Shown piece by piece: positions 35,281-44,683 of a stretch of DNA of 49,374 nucleotides (positions within the stretch are counted from its first letter, which is position 1; the number at the start of each line of letters is the position of its first letter). Both the position numbers and the translations under genes were made by a program. The notes under the pieces are model-generated. The model was not told the DNA's origin, searched no databases, and worked only from the letters and a program-made list of their open reading frames with translations. The DNA is from Streptomyces himastatinicus ATCC 53653 (GTDB lineage Bacteria; Actinomycetota; Actinomycetes; Streptomycetales; Streptomycetaceae), in contig NZ_GG657754.1 of the NCBI RefSeq assembly GCF_000158915.1, positions 912,430-961,803 on the forward strand, given 5' to 3'.

Positions 35281-35810
35281 CGATCACCCTTGTCGCCCTT
35301 GTCGCCTTTGCTGCTCCTGCCGCTCCGGGCCTCGCCGCTCCGGCCGCCCTCGGCCGCGGCCCGCTTCCGGGGCCGGTCCGTACGGTCGCCCGACGGCCGC
35401 GCCCGGTCCCCGCGGGACGACTCCCCACGGGACGACTCACCGCGCGACGCCCCACCACGGGACCGCCCGCCGTCCCCGCGCCGCTCGCGCTCCTCATCGT
35501 CCTCCGCGTGCCCGTCCGGACCGTGGCCGTTCGGACGCAGCGACGAGGCGCGCTGCTCCAGCCGATCGCTCAGCGCGTCCATGCGGTGACTGGCCGCCGA
35601 CAGCGCCGCCGACCGCCCCGCGGACACCAGCTGGCCGCGCAGCCGCCCGATTTCGGAGGACGCCAGCTCCTGCATGCCGCCCGGTAGGTGTCCGGACGCG
35701 AGGCGCCGGCCCGCCGCCATCCCGGCGAGGGTGACCGCCAGGCCCACCCTGTGGCCACGTCCGAAGAGGTAGCCGCCGGTGAACGCCAGTGCCACCTGGC
35801 TGTTCTTCAT
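35277..35810 (-). CDS. Gas vesicle cluster-associated protein of unknown function
   Basis: 177-residue protein, first gene of the cluster. The N-terminal 45 residues are hydrophobic and glycine-rich (VALAFTGGYLFGRGHRVGLAVTLAGMAAGRR), possibly one membrane hairpin. A helical middle (about 46-90) is followed by a disordered, Arg/Gly/Ser/Asp-rich tail with repeated SRGES units and KGDKGD at the end. The ATG at 35810 has AGGAGG six bases upstream, the best ribosome site in the cluster. Homologues are sometimes misnamed DNA primase; nothing here supports primase activity. Confidence 0.75.
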   Translation of the reverse strand: MKNSQVALAFTGGYLFGRGHRVGLAVTLAGMAAGRRLASGHLPGGMQELASSEIGRLRGQLVSAGRSAALSAASHRMDALSDRLEQRASSLRPNGHGPDGHAEDDEERERRGDGGRSRGGASRGESSRGESSRGDRARPSGDRTDRPRKRAAAEGGRSGEARSGRSSKGDKGDKGDR

Positions 35811-35843
35811 GATCGCTCCTCCTCCTGCCATCGAAGCGAGACA

Positions 35844-35853
35844 CCCATATGGG
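35844..35853. promoter_or_regulatory. CCCATATGGG palindrome upstream of the gvp cluster
   Basis: A perfect 10-base palindrome 34 bases upstream of the first gvp-cluster ATG, in a locally AT-rich stretch (35844-35880) that contrasts with its surroundings. Likely promoter/operator zone, but no clean -35/-10 pair is visible. Confidence 0.35.
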
Positions 35854-35911
35854 CTCATTTTCCAAGTATGGTGCATTTCGCCCATTCGGCCATCAGGGGC
35901 TGCGCGATCTC

Positions 35912-35940
35912 TTGACGTGGGCTAAGTGCCCGAGAACACT
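35912..35940 (+). promoter_or_regulatory. Candidate promoter of the LacI operon
   Basis: TTGACG (35912-35917) and AACACT (35935-35940) are 17 bases apart; the -35 is good and the -10 weak. The predicted start near 35947 falls inside the palindromic operators, the expected layout for repression. Confidence 0.35.
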
Positions 35941-35943
35941 CCT

Positions 35944-35971
35944 GACTACGTAGTCATGACTACGTAGTCAG
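35944..35971. promoter_or_regulatory. Two adjacent 14-base palindromic operators for the LacI regulator
   Basis: TGACTACGTAGTCA, a perfect palindrome, occurs twice in direct succession (35944-35957 and 35958-35971), 25 bases before the LacI ATG. The central CG and length are in keeping with LacI-family half-site pairs. Autoregulation and control of the downstream sugar genes is inferred from position. Confidence 0.75.
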
Positions 35972-35995
35972 ACGGCCCGAGAAGGGAGAACGCGC

Positions 35996-36976
35996 ATGCG
36001 CAAAGGCCGCGGGCCGGGGATGAACGAGGTCGCCCGGGCCGCCGGGGTCTCCCAGAAGACCGTCTCCCGGGTGGTCAACGGGGAGCCCTACGTCAGCGCG
36101 GTGGTCCGCGACCGGGTGCTGCGGGTCATCCGCGAACTCGACTACCGCCCCAACAACGCCGCCCGCGCCCTGATCCGCGGCACCTACCACCGGATCGGCG
36201 TCGTCTCCCTGGGCAGCGCGCTGTCCGGGCCCGCCTCGGTGCTGATGGCCCTGGAACAGGCGACGCGCCGCACCGGCTACTCCTTCGCCCTCGCCAGCAC
36301 CCTGGAGAATCCCGGCGGCGGCTATGCCGCGGCCGTGGAATCCCTGCTGGAACAGGGCGTGGACGGCATCGTCCTGTCCGATCCCATCGACGACGGCGCC
36401 CCCTCGGACCTCACCACCGACGTGCCCGTGGTCAGCCTCAACGTGGTCGGGAAGGAGGGCGTGGCGGCGGCCAGGGCGGGCACCGAATATCTCCTCTCCC
36501 TCGGCCACCGCACGGTCTGGCACATCCCCGGTCCGCAGAACTGGTGGTCCGCCCGGGACCGGCTGCGCGGCTGGCGGGAGGCGCTGGCGGCGGCCGGGGC
36601 CCCCGAGCCGCCGCTGCCCGACGCGGGCGACTGGTCGCCCGCCGCCGGGCATACGGCGGGGCTGCGGCTGTCGCGTACGCCGGGTGTGACGGCGGTGTTC
36701 GCGGCCAACGACGAGATGGCGATCGGGGCGCTGCGGGCGTTCTCCGAGGCGGGCCTGTCGGTGCCCGGCGACATCAGTGTCGTCGGCTTCGACGACATCC
36801 CGGCGGCCGCGTATCTGGCCCCGCCGCTCACCACCGTCCGCCAGGACTTCCAGGCCCTCGCCGAGCGGGCGCTGGGCGTCCTGCTGGCCCGGATCGAGGG
36901 CCGGGCCCGCCCGGACGGCCTCGCCGACCTCCCCGTGCACCTGTCGGTACGTCAGTCGACCGCGCCACCTCCTTAG
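35996..36976 (+). CDS. LacI family transcriptional regulator
   Basis: 326-residue repressor. The N-terminal helix-turn-helix and hinge (about 8-60: MNEVARAAGVSQKTVSRVVNGE, NNAARALI) are canonical. The periplasmic-binding-like sensor follows (IGVVSLGS, EQGVDGIVLSD, RTVWHIPGPQNWWSARDRLRGW, AVFAANDEMAIGAL, DISVVGFDDIPAAAYLAPPLTTVRQDF), as seen in galactoside/arabinoside regulators. A GAAGGGAGAA ribosome site precedes the ATG. It leads a five-gene set (binding protein, two permeases, GH42) on the same strand and has tandem palindromes at its promoter. Confidence 0.94.
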   Translation: MRKGRGPGMNEVARAAGVSQKTVSRVVNGEPYVSAVVRDRVLRVIRELDYRPNNAARALIRGTYHRIGVVSLGSALSGPASVLMALEQATRRTGYSFALASTLENPGGGYAAAVESLLEQGVDGIVLSDPIDDGAPSDLTTDVPVVSLNVVGKEGVAAARAGTEYLLSLGHRTVWHIPGPQNWWSARDRLRGWREALAAAGAPEPPLPDAGDWSPAAGHTAGLRLSRTPGVTAVFAANDEMAIGALRAFSEAGLSVPGDISVVGFDDIPAAAYLAPPLTTVRQDFQALAERALGVLLARIEGRARPDGLADLPVHLSVRQSTAPPP

Positions 36977-37006
36977 TCAAGGCAGCACACTCCTCTGGAG
37001 CCGCAG

Positions 37007-38338
37007 ATGAGAGGACCGTCCCCGCACCTCACCCGACGCACACTCCTCGGCGGCGGGCTCGCGCTCGGCGCGACCGCCTGCGCGGGCCACCGCGCCGCCG
37101 CCGTCCGTACCTCCGGTCCCGTGTCCCTCTCCCTCTGGACTCATGACGAGGGCTACGAGACGTTCTTCCGCACCGGCATACCGGGCGCCGACCGGCGCAC
37201 CGACTTCCGCTACCGGCTGGACGTGACCCGGGCCGGCGCCGCCGACCTCGTCACCAAGCTGCTCGCACAGGCCGTGGCCGGGCGCGGGATCCCGGATCTG
37301 ATGGGGTTCGAGATCAACGGCTTCCCCCGGATGCTGCGCGGGGACATCGCCGAACGGCTGCTGCGCGACCTGACGGGCGACATCGCCGCCGTGCCGGGCC
37401 TGGCGGCCGATCTGCTGCCCGCACGCACCGCGCCGTACCGCCAGGACGGCCACCTCTACGCCCTCGACTCCGACACCCCGCTGGTCGTCCACTACTACCG
37501 CCACGATCTGTTCACCCGGTACCGGCTGCCCGTCGACATCGCCACCTGGGAGGAGTTCGCCGAGGTGGGCGCCCTGGCCCATCGGCGCCACGGCATCGCG
37601 CTCAACGCGGTGGTGACGGGCAGCGACGTCAACCAGGTGGTGCAGTCCTTCCAGATGCTGCTGAACCAGCGCGGCGGCGCGCTGTTCGACGTGGAGCAGC
37701 GGCTGACCCTCGACTCGCCGGAGGCGGTGGAGGTGCTGGAGTTCCTGTGCCGGGGACTGCGGGACGGCTTCGTCATCGACATCAGTGACTACTACGGCGG
37801 CGCCATGCAGGCGGCGCTCAAGCGGGGCACGGTGGCCGGGCTCGCCATGGCGAGCTGGTACAAGGTGTACGGGCTGATGGCAAACGTTCCCGAACAGTCC
37901 GGCAGATGGCGCATCCGGCCGCTCCCCCGCTTCTCCCGCGGCGGCCACGCCACCTCCACTGCGGGCGGCACCGGCTTCGGTGTGCTGCGCGGCACGGCGA
38001 ACGAGCGGGCCGCCGTGGACTTCCTGCGCGCCACCTGGCTCACCCATGAGGGACAGGTGCGCCGCTTCCGCCGCACCGGCTATCTGCCCACCCGGCGCTC
38101 GGTCTTCGAGGACCCCTCGCTGCTGCGCACCGAGGACGCGTACCTGGGCGGTCAGCGGCCGTTCGACGTGTACACCACGCTGCTGGCCGACGTTCCGCCG
38201 GTCCATATGAGCCCCGATCAGTCCATCCTCCACGACGTGCTCAGCGGCCATCTGCTGCGCGCCTACCGCGGCGACGCGTCCCCGCGGGAAGCGCTGCGCG
38301 AGGCGACGGAGGACTTCCGCGACCAGGCCGGCCGGTAG
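37007..38338 (+). CDS. Sugar ABC transporter substrate-binding lipoprotein
   Basis: 443-residue family-1 solute-binding protein. The leader has an Arg pair (10-11, LTRRTLLGGG) that suggests Tat export, and a lipobox-like end at Cys25 (GATAC). The binding fold shows LSLWTHDEGYE, LVTKLLAQAVAGRGIPDLMGFEING, YRQDGHLYALDSDTPLVVHYYRHDLF and the late PTRRSVFEDPS. It lies 30 bases after the LacI stop and 13 bases before the first permease. Oligosaccharide specificity (galactosides) is inferred from the GH42 gene in the same run. The ATPase is absent, so a shared MsiK-type ATPase elsewhere is expected. Confidence 0.93.
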   Translation: MRGPSPHLTRRTLLGGGLALGATACAGHRAAAVRTSGPVSLSLWTHDEGYETFFRTGIPGADRRTDFRYRLDVTRAGAADLVTKLLAQAVAGRGIPDLMGFEINGFPRMLRGDIAERLLRDLTGDIAAVPGLAADLLPARTAPYRQDGHLYALDSDTPLVVHYYRHDLFTRYRLPVDIATWEEFAEVGALAHRRHGIALNAVVTGSDVNQVVQSFQMLLNQRGGALFDVEQRLTLDSPEAVEVLEFLCRGLRDGFVIDISDYYGGAMQAALKRGTVAGLAMASWYKVYGLMANVPEQSGRWRIRPLPRFSRGGHATSTAGGTGFGVLRGTANERAAVDFLRATWLTHEGQVRRFRRTGYLPTRRSVFEDPSLLRTEDAYLGGQRPFDVYTTLLADVPPVHMSPDQSILHDVLSGHLLRAYRGDASPREALREATEDFRDQAGR

Positions 38339-38351
38339 ACGGGAGCACCCC

Positions 38352-39209
38352 ATGGCGACGCCCTATCTGTTCATCGCTCCCTTCTATCTGCTGTACGTGC
38401 TCTTCATGCTGGCGCCCATCGGGGTGGCGCTGTGGCTCAGCCTGTGCGAATGGGTCGGGCTCGGCACGCCGCACTGGGTGGGCCTGCGCAACTATCACCA
38501 TCTGCTGACCGATGGCAGCTTCCAGCGGGCGCTGGGCAACACCGGGGTCTACGTCCTGGTGAGCGTGGCGGTCATCGTGCCCGCCGCGCTGCTGATCGCC
38601 CAGGCCCTGAACGTCCGCGGGCTGCGCGCCCGCGATCTGTGGCGGACCGCCTACTTCGTGCCCATGGTGGTGTCGCCGATCGTCGTGGCCCTCGTCTTCG
38701 GGCTGATCTTCGACCGGCACTTCGGGCTGGCCAACGCGGTGTTGCGGGCCCTGTTCGGCACCGGCGGGGTGGACTGGCTGGGCGATCCGACGATGGCCCG
38801 GGTCAGCATCTGCCTGGTCATGGTGTGGCGCTGGACCGGGTATCTGACCATCTTCTTCCTGGCCGGACTCCAGAACGTGCCGCGCGAGCTGTACGAGTCG
38901 GCGTCGCTCGACGGCGCCGGGCGGCTGCGTACCTTCCGCGCCGTCACCCTGCCCGCGCTGCGGCCGGTCACCGCCTTCGTGCTGGTGACGTCGTTCATCG
39001 GGGCGGCCCAGATCTTCGACGAACCGTATCTGCTCACCGGCGGCGGACCGTCCGAGGCCACGCTGTCGGTGGCGCAGTTCGTCTACCGGGCCGCCTTCGA
39101 GCGGCAGCAGTTCGGATACGCCGCGGCCGCCGGCGTCGTGCTGTTCGCGGTCGTCTTCACCGTGAGCCAGCTCTTCAACCGGCTGCTCGGCATCGGGAGG
39201 CCGGTGTGA
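38352..39209 (+). CDS. Sugar ABC transporter permease (MalF-like)
   Basis: 285-residue permease with about six membrane segments starting at residue 4, so the usual cytoplasmic N-terminal helix is short. The docking loop is ELYESASLDGAGRLRTFRAVTLP (about 180-202). GGGAG precedes the ATG. Its stop overlaps the GTG of the second permease. Same-strand spacing ties it to the LacI-controlled operon. Confidence 0.94.
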   Translation: MATPYLFIAPFYLLYVLFMLAPIGVALWLSLCEWVGLGTPHWVGLRNYHHLLTDGSFQRALGNTGVYVLVSVAVIVPAALLIAQALNVRGLRARDLWRTAYFVPMVVSPIVVALVFGLIFDRHFGLANAVLRALFGTGGVDWLGDPTMARVSICLVMVWRWTGYLTIFFLAGLQNVPRELYESASLDGAGRLRTFRAVTLPALRPVTAFVLVTSFIGAAQIFDEPYLLTGGGPSEATLSVAQFVYRAAFERQQFGYAAAAGVVLFAVVFTVSQLFNRLLGIGRPV

Positions 39210-40057
39210 ACCCCATGAACCCGGGAGGCCGGCTCGGCCTGCTCGCCCGCCGGTGTCTGCTCTACGCGACGCTGGCCGCCCTGCTGGCCGCCTTCACCGC
39301 GCCGCTGCTGTGGGCGCTCAGCGGCTCGTTCAAACCGCGCGGCGACATCTTCGGCTATCCGCCGCGGCTGCTGCCCGATCCGGCGACGTGGCACAACTAC
39401 CGGACGCTGCTGAGCGATCAGCCCTTCGGGCGGTGGTTCCTGATGTCCACGGTGGTCGCGCTCACGGCCACCGCCGTGTCGGTGTTCGTGTGCGCGCTGG
39501 CGGGGTACGGCTTCGCCAAGTTCCGCTTCGCCGGGCGGCGGCTGCTGTTCGGGGTGATGTTCAGCTCGCTGTCGATCCCGTTCGCGGTGATCCTGGTGCC
39601 GCTGTTCGTCATCCTCGTCAAAACGGGTCTGGGCAGCCCCTGGTTCGCGCTGATCGTGCCCTGGGTGGCGCCCGCGTTCGGGATCTTCATGATGCAGCAG
39701 TACATCGTGCAGGGCGTGCCCGACGAGGTCCTGGAGGCCGCCCGGATCGACGGCTGCGGGGAGTTCCGCATCTTCCTGCGCATCGTGCTGCCCCTGCTGC
39801 GGCCCTCGCTCGGCGCCCTGGGCGTCTGGACCTTCCTCCAGAGCTACAACAGCTTCCTGTGGCCCCTGGTGCTGGTCTCGGACAGTGAGCAGTACACCCT
39901 GCCGCTCGGTCTCCAGACCCTTTTCCGCGCCGAGAACCGCCAGTACGACCTGGTGCTCGCCGGGGCCGTGCTCGCGGTGCTGCCCGCCGTCGCCGTCTTC
40001 GTACGCCTGCGCAGGCAGCTCCTGGAGGGGCTGTCCACCGGAGCCGTCAAAGGCTGA
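39206..40057 (+). CDS. Sugar ABC transporter permease (MalG-like)
   Basis: 283 residues from the GTG at 39206, which overlaps the preceding stop (GTGA) and has GGGAG seven bases upstream; an ATG at 39215 is possible. Six membrane segments and the docking loop EVLEAARIDGCGEFRIFLRIVLPLL (about 173-197) are intact. It ends with the common MalG-type tail EGLSTGAVKG. Together with 38352-39209 it forms the heterodimeric channel of the galactoside importer. Confidence 0.94.
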   Translation: MNPMNPGGRLGLLARRCLLYATLAALLAAFTAPLLWALSGSFKPRGDIFGYPPRLLPDPATWHNYRTLLSDQPFGRWFLMSTVVALTATAVSVFVCALAGYGFAKFRFAGRRLLFGVMFSSLSIPFAVILVPLFVILVKTGLGSPWFALIVPWVAPAFGIFMMQQYIVQGVPDEVLEAARIDGCGEFRIFLRIVLPLLRPSLGALGVWTFLQSYNSFLWPLVLVSDSEQYTLPLGLQTLFRAENRQYDLVLAGAVLAVLPAVAVFVRLRRQLLEGLSTGAVKG

Positions 40058-40113
40058 CATCACATCGCCCCGCAGTCCACACCGCCCAGCACGCGAGAGG
40101 AATGGGAGTGTCC

Positions 40114-42213
40114 ATGCACCAGCTGCCCGGCCGGGTCCTCTTCGGCGCCGCCTACTACCACGAGTACCAGCCGTACGAACGGCTCGAGGAAGACCTCGAC
40201 CTGATGGCCGCGGCCCACTTCTCGGTGATCCGGGTCGGCGAATCCGTCTGGTCCACCTGGGAACCCGAGAACGGCCGCTTCCAACTCGACTGGCTGCGGC
40301 CGGTCCTGGACGGCGCCCAGGAGCGCGGAATCTCCGTCGTGCTGGGCACCCCGACGTACGCCGTACCGCCGTGGCTGGCCCGGCAGTACCCGGAGATCGC
40401 GGGCGAGCGGCGGACCGGGCGACGCACCCCGTGGGGTGCGCGGCAGGAGGCCGACTTCACCCATCCGGCCTTCCGCTTCCACGCGGAACGGGTCATCCGG
40501 AAGATCCTCGGCCACTACGCCTCGCACCCTGCCGTGATCGGCTTCCAGGTGGACAACGAGCCCGGTCTCGAACTCTTCCACAACCACGGCGTCTTCCAGC
40601 GCTTCGTGGACGACCTGCGGTCCCGGTACGGCGACGTGGAGACCGTCAACCGCGAGTGGGGGCTGGTCTACTGGTCGCACCGGCTGTCCAGCTGGGCCGA
40701 TCTGTGGACGCCGGACGGCAACGCCCAGCCCCAGTACGACTACGCGTGGCGGCGCTTCCAGGCCCGGCTGACCACGGAGTTCATCGGCTGGCAGGCGGAT
40801 CTGGTGCGGGAGTACGCGGCGCCGGAGCAGTTCGTCACCACCTGCATCTCCTACGACCGGCCCGCCGTGGAGGACGACCAGCTGACCCGGCGGCTGGACG
40901 TCACCGCGGGCAATCCGTACTACACCATGCAGGACGCGCTGGCCCTGCCCGACCGCTCGGCGGCCGACCAGAACTGGACCGCCACCGGCACGTGGGCCCT
41001 GTACCAGAGCGCCGACCGGATGTATTCCTCCCGGCAGGAACCGTTCCTGGTCACCGAGACCGACGCCCAGGCCATCGGCCACTCCTGGAACAACCGCCCC
41101 GCCTACGACGGCCAGTGGCGGCAGGCCGCGTGGGCATTGATCTCGCGGGGCGCCTCCATGATCGAGTACTGGCACTGGCACACGCTGCACTTCGGCGCCG
41201 AGACCTACTGGGGCGGGGTCCTGCCGCACAGCGGCCGCCCCGGGCGCGTGTACGCCGAACTCGCCCGCCTTGGGGCCGAGTTGGAGGAGGCGGGCGATCT
41301 CGTGGCCTCGCTCACCCCGGACGCCGAGGCCGCGTTCGTCTACTCCTCCCCCAGCAAATGGGCCCTGAGCGGGCAGCCGCCGCTCGCCACCCCCGACGGC
41401 GGGCCCGACCGGCGCTCGTACCACGGCATCCTGGACCCCTTCTACCGCGGCGCCTTCGACGCCGGGCTCCAGTCCCGCATCCTGCACGTGGGCCAGCTGG
41501 CGGACGAACCGCCGGAGCGGATCGCCGGGCGCTTCCCGCTGCTCGTCGTCCCCGCGCTGTACATCGCCGACGACGCCACGCTCGACCTGCTCACCGCGTA
41601 CGCCGAGGCGGGCGGGCATCTGCTCCTCGGGCCGCGCACCGGCTACGCCGACCACGAGGCGCGGGCCCGCACGGACGTCCAGCCCGCCCGGCTCGCGGAG
41701 GCGGCGGGGGTGTCGTACGACGAGTTCAGCAACCTCGGCGGCGAGGGGCTCGCCGTACGCGGCACGGGGCCGCTCGACCTGCCGCCCGGGGCGCGTGCCA
41801 CCCGGTGGGGCGGACGGGGCTGGTGGCCTCCGGGGCGAAAGCCCCTCGCGGCGTACGACCACCCCCACTTCGGCCGCTGGCCGGCCGCCACCACCCGCCG
41901 CCTGGGACTCGGCCGGATCACCTACGTGGGCACCGTGCCGGATCCGTCGTTCGCCGAGGCCCTGTTCCGCTGGGCGGCCCCGGAGACCGCGCCGGACACC
42001 CCCGGCTGGCGGCTCCCCCAGCCCGCCGTCACCTCGACGGGGGCGACGGCGCGGGACGGGCGCCGGGTGCGGTTCGTGCACAACTGGTCGTGGGAGGAGG
42101 TGACCGTCACGCTGCCCGCGGCGGTGCGGGACGCGGTGTCGGGGACGGAGTACGGGGCGGGTGACCGGCTCACGCTGGGGGCGTGGGACGTACGGGTGCT
42201 ACGGGAGCTCTGA
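40114..42213 (+). CDS. Beta-galactosidase, glycoside hydrolase family 42
   Basis: 699-residue cytoplasmic GH42 enzyme. The acid/base is Glu149 (GFQVDNEPG) and the nucleophile Glu315 (LVTETDAQA). The TIM barrel is followed by the trimerisation domain (about 385-590: FPLLVVPALYIADD, EAGGHLLLGPRTGYAD) and a small C-terminal beta domain (about 630-699). The ATG at 40114 is preferred because GGGAG sits five bases before it; the in-frame ATG at 40102 is too close to its GAGAGGA site, and GTG 40108 is possible. No signal peptide. It hydrolyses the galactosides or galacto-oligosaccharides imported by the preceding ABC genes. Confidence 0.95.
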   Translation: MHQLPGRVLFGAAYYHEYQPYERLEEDLDLMAAAHFSVIRVGESVWSTWEPENGRFQLDWLRPVLDGAQERGISVVLGTPTYAVPPWLARQYPEIAGERRTGRRTPWGARQEADFTHPAFRFHAERVIRKILGHYASHPAVIGFQVDNEPGLELFHNHGVFQRFVDDLRSRYGDVETVNREWGLVYWSHRLSSWADLWTPDGNAQPQYDYAWRRFQARLTTEFIGWQADLVREYAAPEQFVTTCISYDRPAVEDDQLTRRLDVTAGNPYYTMQDALALPDRSAADQNWTATGTWALYQSADRMYSSRQEPFLVTETDAQAIGHSWNNRPAYDGQWRQAAWALISRGASMIEYWHWHTLHFGAETYWGGVLPHSGRPGRVYAELARLGAELEEAGDLVASLTPDAEAAFVYSSPSKWALSGQPPLATPDGGPDRRSYHGILDPFYRGAFDAGLQSRILHVGQLADEPPERIAGRFPLLVVPALYIADDATLDLLTAYAEAGGHLLLGPRTGYADHEARARTDVQPARLAEAAGVSYDEFSNLGGEGLAVRGTGPLDLPPGARATRWGGRGWWPPGRKPLAAYDHPHFGRWPAATTRRLGLGRITYVGTVPDPSFAEALFRWAAPETAPDTPGWRLPQPAVTSTGATARDGRRVRFVHNWSWEEVTVTLPAAVRDAVSGTEYGAGDRLTLGAWDVRVLREL

Positions 42214-42223
42214 CGCCGGGATG

Positions 42224-42252
42224 TCCCGGGGCCTGCGCGGTCGGCCCCGGGA
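42224..42252. terminator. Terminator between GH42 and glpK
   Basis: TCCCGGGGCC (42224-42233) pairs with GGCCCCGGGA (42243-42252) around a 9-base loop. It lies 10 bases after the GH42 stop and 46 bases from the convergent glpK stop. Confidence 0.8.
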
Positions 42253-42298
42253 TGCCGCCCCGGGACGCCCGCGCCGCGTGGGGACGGGTCCGCCGGGG

Positions 42299-43816
42299 TC
42301 AGTCCACCGGGACCCAGTTCAGGGTGCGTTCCACGGCCTTCTTCCAGCCCGCGTAGCCCTCCGCGCGCCGCTCCTCGCTCCACTGGGGCTCCCAGCGCCG
42401 GGATTCGCTCCAGTGCGAGCGCAGCTCATCGGTGTCCCGCCAGAAACCGGTGGCCAGGCCCGCGGCGTAGGCGGCGCCCAGGGCGGTGGTCTCGGCGATG
42501 ACGGGACGGCTGACCGGGACGCCGAGGACATCGGCCTGGATCTGCATGCACAGCTCGTTGTCCGTGACACCGCCGTCCACGCGCAGGACGTCGAGGTGGA
42601 TGCCCGCGTCGCGTTCCATGGCCTCCACCACGTCCCGGCTCTGGTAGCAGATGGCCTCCAGGGTGGCCCGGGCCAGGTGGCCATTGGTGTTGTAGCGGGT
42701 GAGGCCGACGATGGCGCCGCGGGCGTCGGAGCGCCAGTACGGGGCGAAGAGGCCGGAGAAGGCGGGGACGAAGTAGATCCCGCCGTTGTCCTCGACGGTC
42801 AGGGCGAGGCGTTCGCTGCCCGGGGCGTCGTCGATGACCTTCATCTGGTCCCGTAGCCACTGGACGGCCGAGCCGGTGACGGCCATGGAGCCCTCCAGGG
42901 CATACACGGCGGGGCTGTCGCCGAACTGGTACGCCACGGTGGTGAGCAGTCCGCTGGTCGAGCGGACCAGCTCGGAGCCGGTGTTCAGGAGCAGGAAGTT
43001 TCCGGTGCCGTAGGTGTTCTTGGCCTCGCCGGGGGCGAAGCACACCTGTCCGACGGTGGCCGCCTGCTGGTCGCCGAGGACACCAGTGATGGGGGTGGCG
43101 GTGCGCAGTGGGCGGGAGGTGCGGGCCTGGCCGTACGCCTCGGGGTGAGAGGAGGGGTTGATCACGGGGAGCATGGCGCGCGGGATGCCGAAGATGTCCA
43201 GCAGCTCGTCGTCCCAGTCGAGGGTCTCCAGGTTCATCAGCATGGTGCGGCTGGCGTTGGTGACATCGGTGGCGTGGATGCCGCCGGAGGGCCCGCCGGT
43301 GAGGTTCCACAGCACCCAGGCGTCGGTGTTCCCGAAGAGGGCGTGGCCCGCTTCGGCGGCCTCGCGGACCCCGTCGACGTTCTCCAGAATCCACTTGATC
43401 TTGCCGCCGGAGAAGTAGGTGGCGGGCGGCAGCCCCGCCTTGCGGCGGATGGTCTCGCCGTGGCCGTCGCGTTCGAGGGCGGAGGCGATGGTGTCGGTGC
43501 GGGTGTCCTGCCACACGATGGCGTTGTAGTACGGGCGGCCGTCGCGCGGATCCCAGATGACGGTGGTCTCGCGCTGGTTGGTGATGCCGATCGCGGCCAG
43601 ATCGGAGGGTGAGAGCCCACCGGCGCGCAGGGCGTTCTGCATGACGGAGTTGGTGCGCTCCCAGATCTCCACCGGATCGTGCTCGACCCAGCCCGCGCGG
43701 GGCAGGAGCTGATGGTGTTCGAGCTGGTACCTCGCCACCTCGCCGCCGTCGTGGTCGAAGATCATGAAGCGGCTGCTGGTGGTCCCCTGGTCCACGGCAC
43801 CGACGAAGTCCGGCAT
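42299..43816 (-). CDS. glpK: Glycerol kinase
   Basis: 505-residue FGGY-family kinase that phosphorylates glycerol to sn-glycerol 3-phosphate. The phosphate loop [15 protein letters not shown] (7-21), [13 protein letters not shown], the substrate loop IVWQDTRTD, the second signature [22 protein letters not shown] (FGGY_2 region) and adenine-binding [20 protein letters not shown] are all present. Length and motifs are those of a complete enzyme. The downstream-facing glpF start-stop gap is 9 bases, with glpF first, so the two are co-transcribed. glpD and the IclR-type regulator usually found nearby are not in this window. Confidence 0.97.
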   Translation of the reverse strand: MPDFVGAVDQGTTSSRFMIFDHDGGEVARYQLEHHQLLPRAGWVEHDPVEIWERTNSVMQNALRAGGLSPSDLAAIGITNQRETTVIWDPRDGRPYYNAIVWQDTRTDTIASALERDGHGETIRRKAGLPPATYFSGGKIKWILENVDGVREAAEAGHALFGNTDAWVLWNLTGGPSGGIHATDVTNASRTMLMNLETLDWDDELLDIFGIPRAMLPVINPSSHPEAYGQARTSRPLRTATPITGVLGDQQAATVGQVCFAPGEAKNTYGTGNFLLLNTGSELVRSTSGLLTTVAYQFGDSPAVYALEGSMAVTGSAVQWLRDQMKVIDDAPGSERLALTVEDNGGIYFVPAFSGLFAPYWRSDARGAIVGLTRYNTNGHLARATLEAICYQSRDVVEAMERDAGIHLDVLRVDGGVTDNELCMQIQADVLGVPVSRPVIAETTALGAAYAAGLATGFWRDTDELRSHWSESRRWEPQWSEERRAEGYAGWKKAVERTLNWVPVD

Positions 43817-43825
43817 GCCGCCTCC

Positions 43826-44683
43826 TTAAGCCTCGGGCCCCTCGGGGGCCGGAACGCGTCCCACTTCCTGCGGGCCGGCCTTCGGGAGGAAGCGGCTGAC
43901 CAGGACCTTGTAGAGGGCGGCGCCGACGAGTCCGCCGATCAGCGGGCCGACGATGGGCACCCAGAAGTAGAAGTTTCCGTACTGGTCCCGCCACGCGGTG
44001 TCGTAGCCGGTGATGAAGCTGGCCAGCCGGGGGCCGAAGTCACGGGCCGGGTTGATGGCGTAGCCCGCGTCGGCGCCCCACGCCATGCCGATCGCGACCA
44101 CGATCAGGCCGATGATGAACGGCGCGAGGTTGGCCTTGGGCGGATCGTTCAGGAGGTCGGTGAGGGCGAAGATCAGCAGCACCAGGATCGCGGTGCCGAT
44201 GATCTGGTCGCGCAGCGCACCCCACTCGCTGACCGGCAGCGACCCGTTGCCGGGGAGGGTGGAGAACACGAACTGGGTCTTGAAGGTGTGCCCGGGGTCG
44301 GCATGGCCCAGCACCTCGGTGTAGTTCCAGCGCACCAGGAGGGCCGCGACGAACGCGCCGAGCGTCTGGGCCACCATGTAAGGACCCACCTTGCGCCAGG
44401 GGAAACCCTTGAAGGCCGCCAGGGAGAGGGTGACCGCCGGGTTGATGTGGGCGCCGCTGAGCCGCGCCGCCACGTACACGCCGAGGGTGACGCCGAGCCC
44501 CCAGGCCCAGGCGATGGAGTCGTGGTCGCCGAGCGCGCCGACCGGCTTGGTCAGCGCCCCGCCCGCCACCACCTGCGCCACCACACCGCAGCCGAAGAGG
44601 ATGAGGATCATGGTGCCGGCGAACTCGGCACAGAGTTCGCCGAGCATTCCGCCACGCGTGCCGGTGTCCTTCTCGTCCGCCAT
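43826..44683 (-). CDS. glpF: Glycerol facilitator (aquaglyceroporin, MIP family)
   Basis: 285-residue channel with six membrane helices and two half-helices. The first NPA is at 81-83 (GAHINPAV) and the second at 211-215 (INPARDFGPR); the Asp after the second NPA is the mark of glycerol-conducting members. Passive uptake of glycerol, and possibly other short alditols, is expected. The ATG at 44683 is the family start. It heads the glpFK unit and is divergent from the alditol oxidase, separated by 225 bases that hold no other gene. Confidence 0.96.
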   Translation of the reverse strand: MADEKDTGTRGGMLGELCAEFAGTMILILFGCGVVAQVVAGGALTKPVGALGDHDSIAWAWGLGVTLGVYVAARLSGAHINPAVTLSLAAFKGFPWRKVGPYMVAQTLGAFVAALLVRWNYTEVLGHADPGHTFKTQFVFSTLPGNGSLPVSEWGALRDQIIGTAILVLLIFALTDLLNDPPKANLAPFIIGLIVVAIGMAWGADAGYAINPARDFGPRLASFITGYDTAWRDQYGNFYFWVPIVGPLIGGLVGAALYKVLVSRFLPKAGPQEVGRVPAPEGPEA

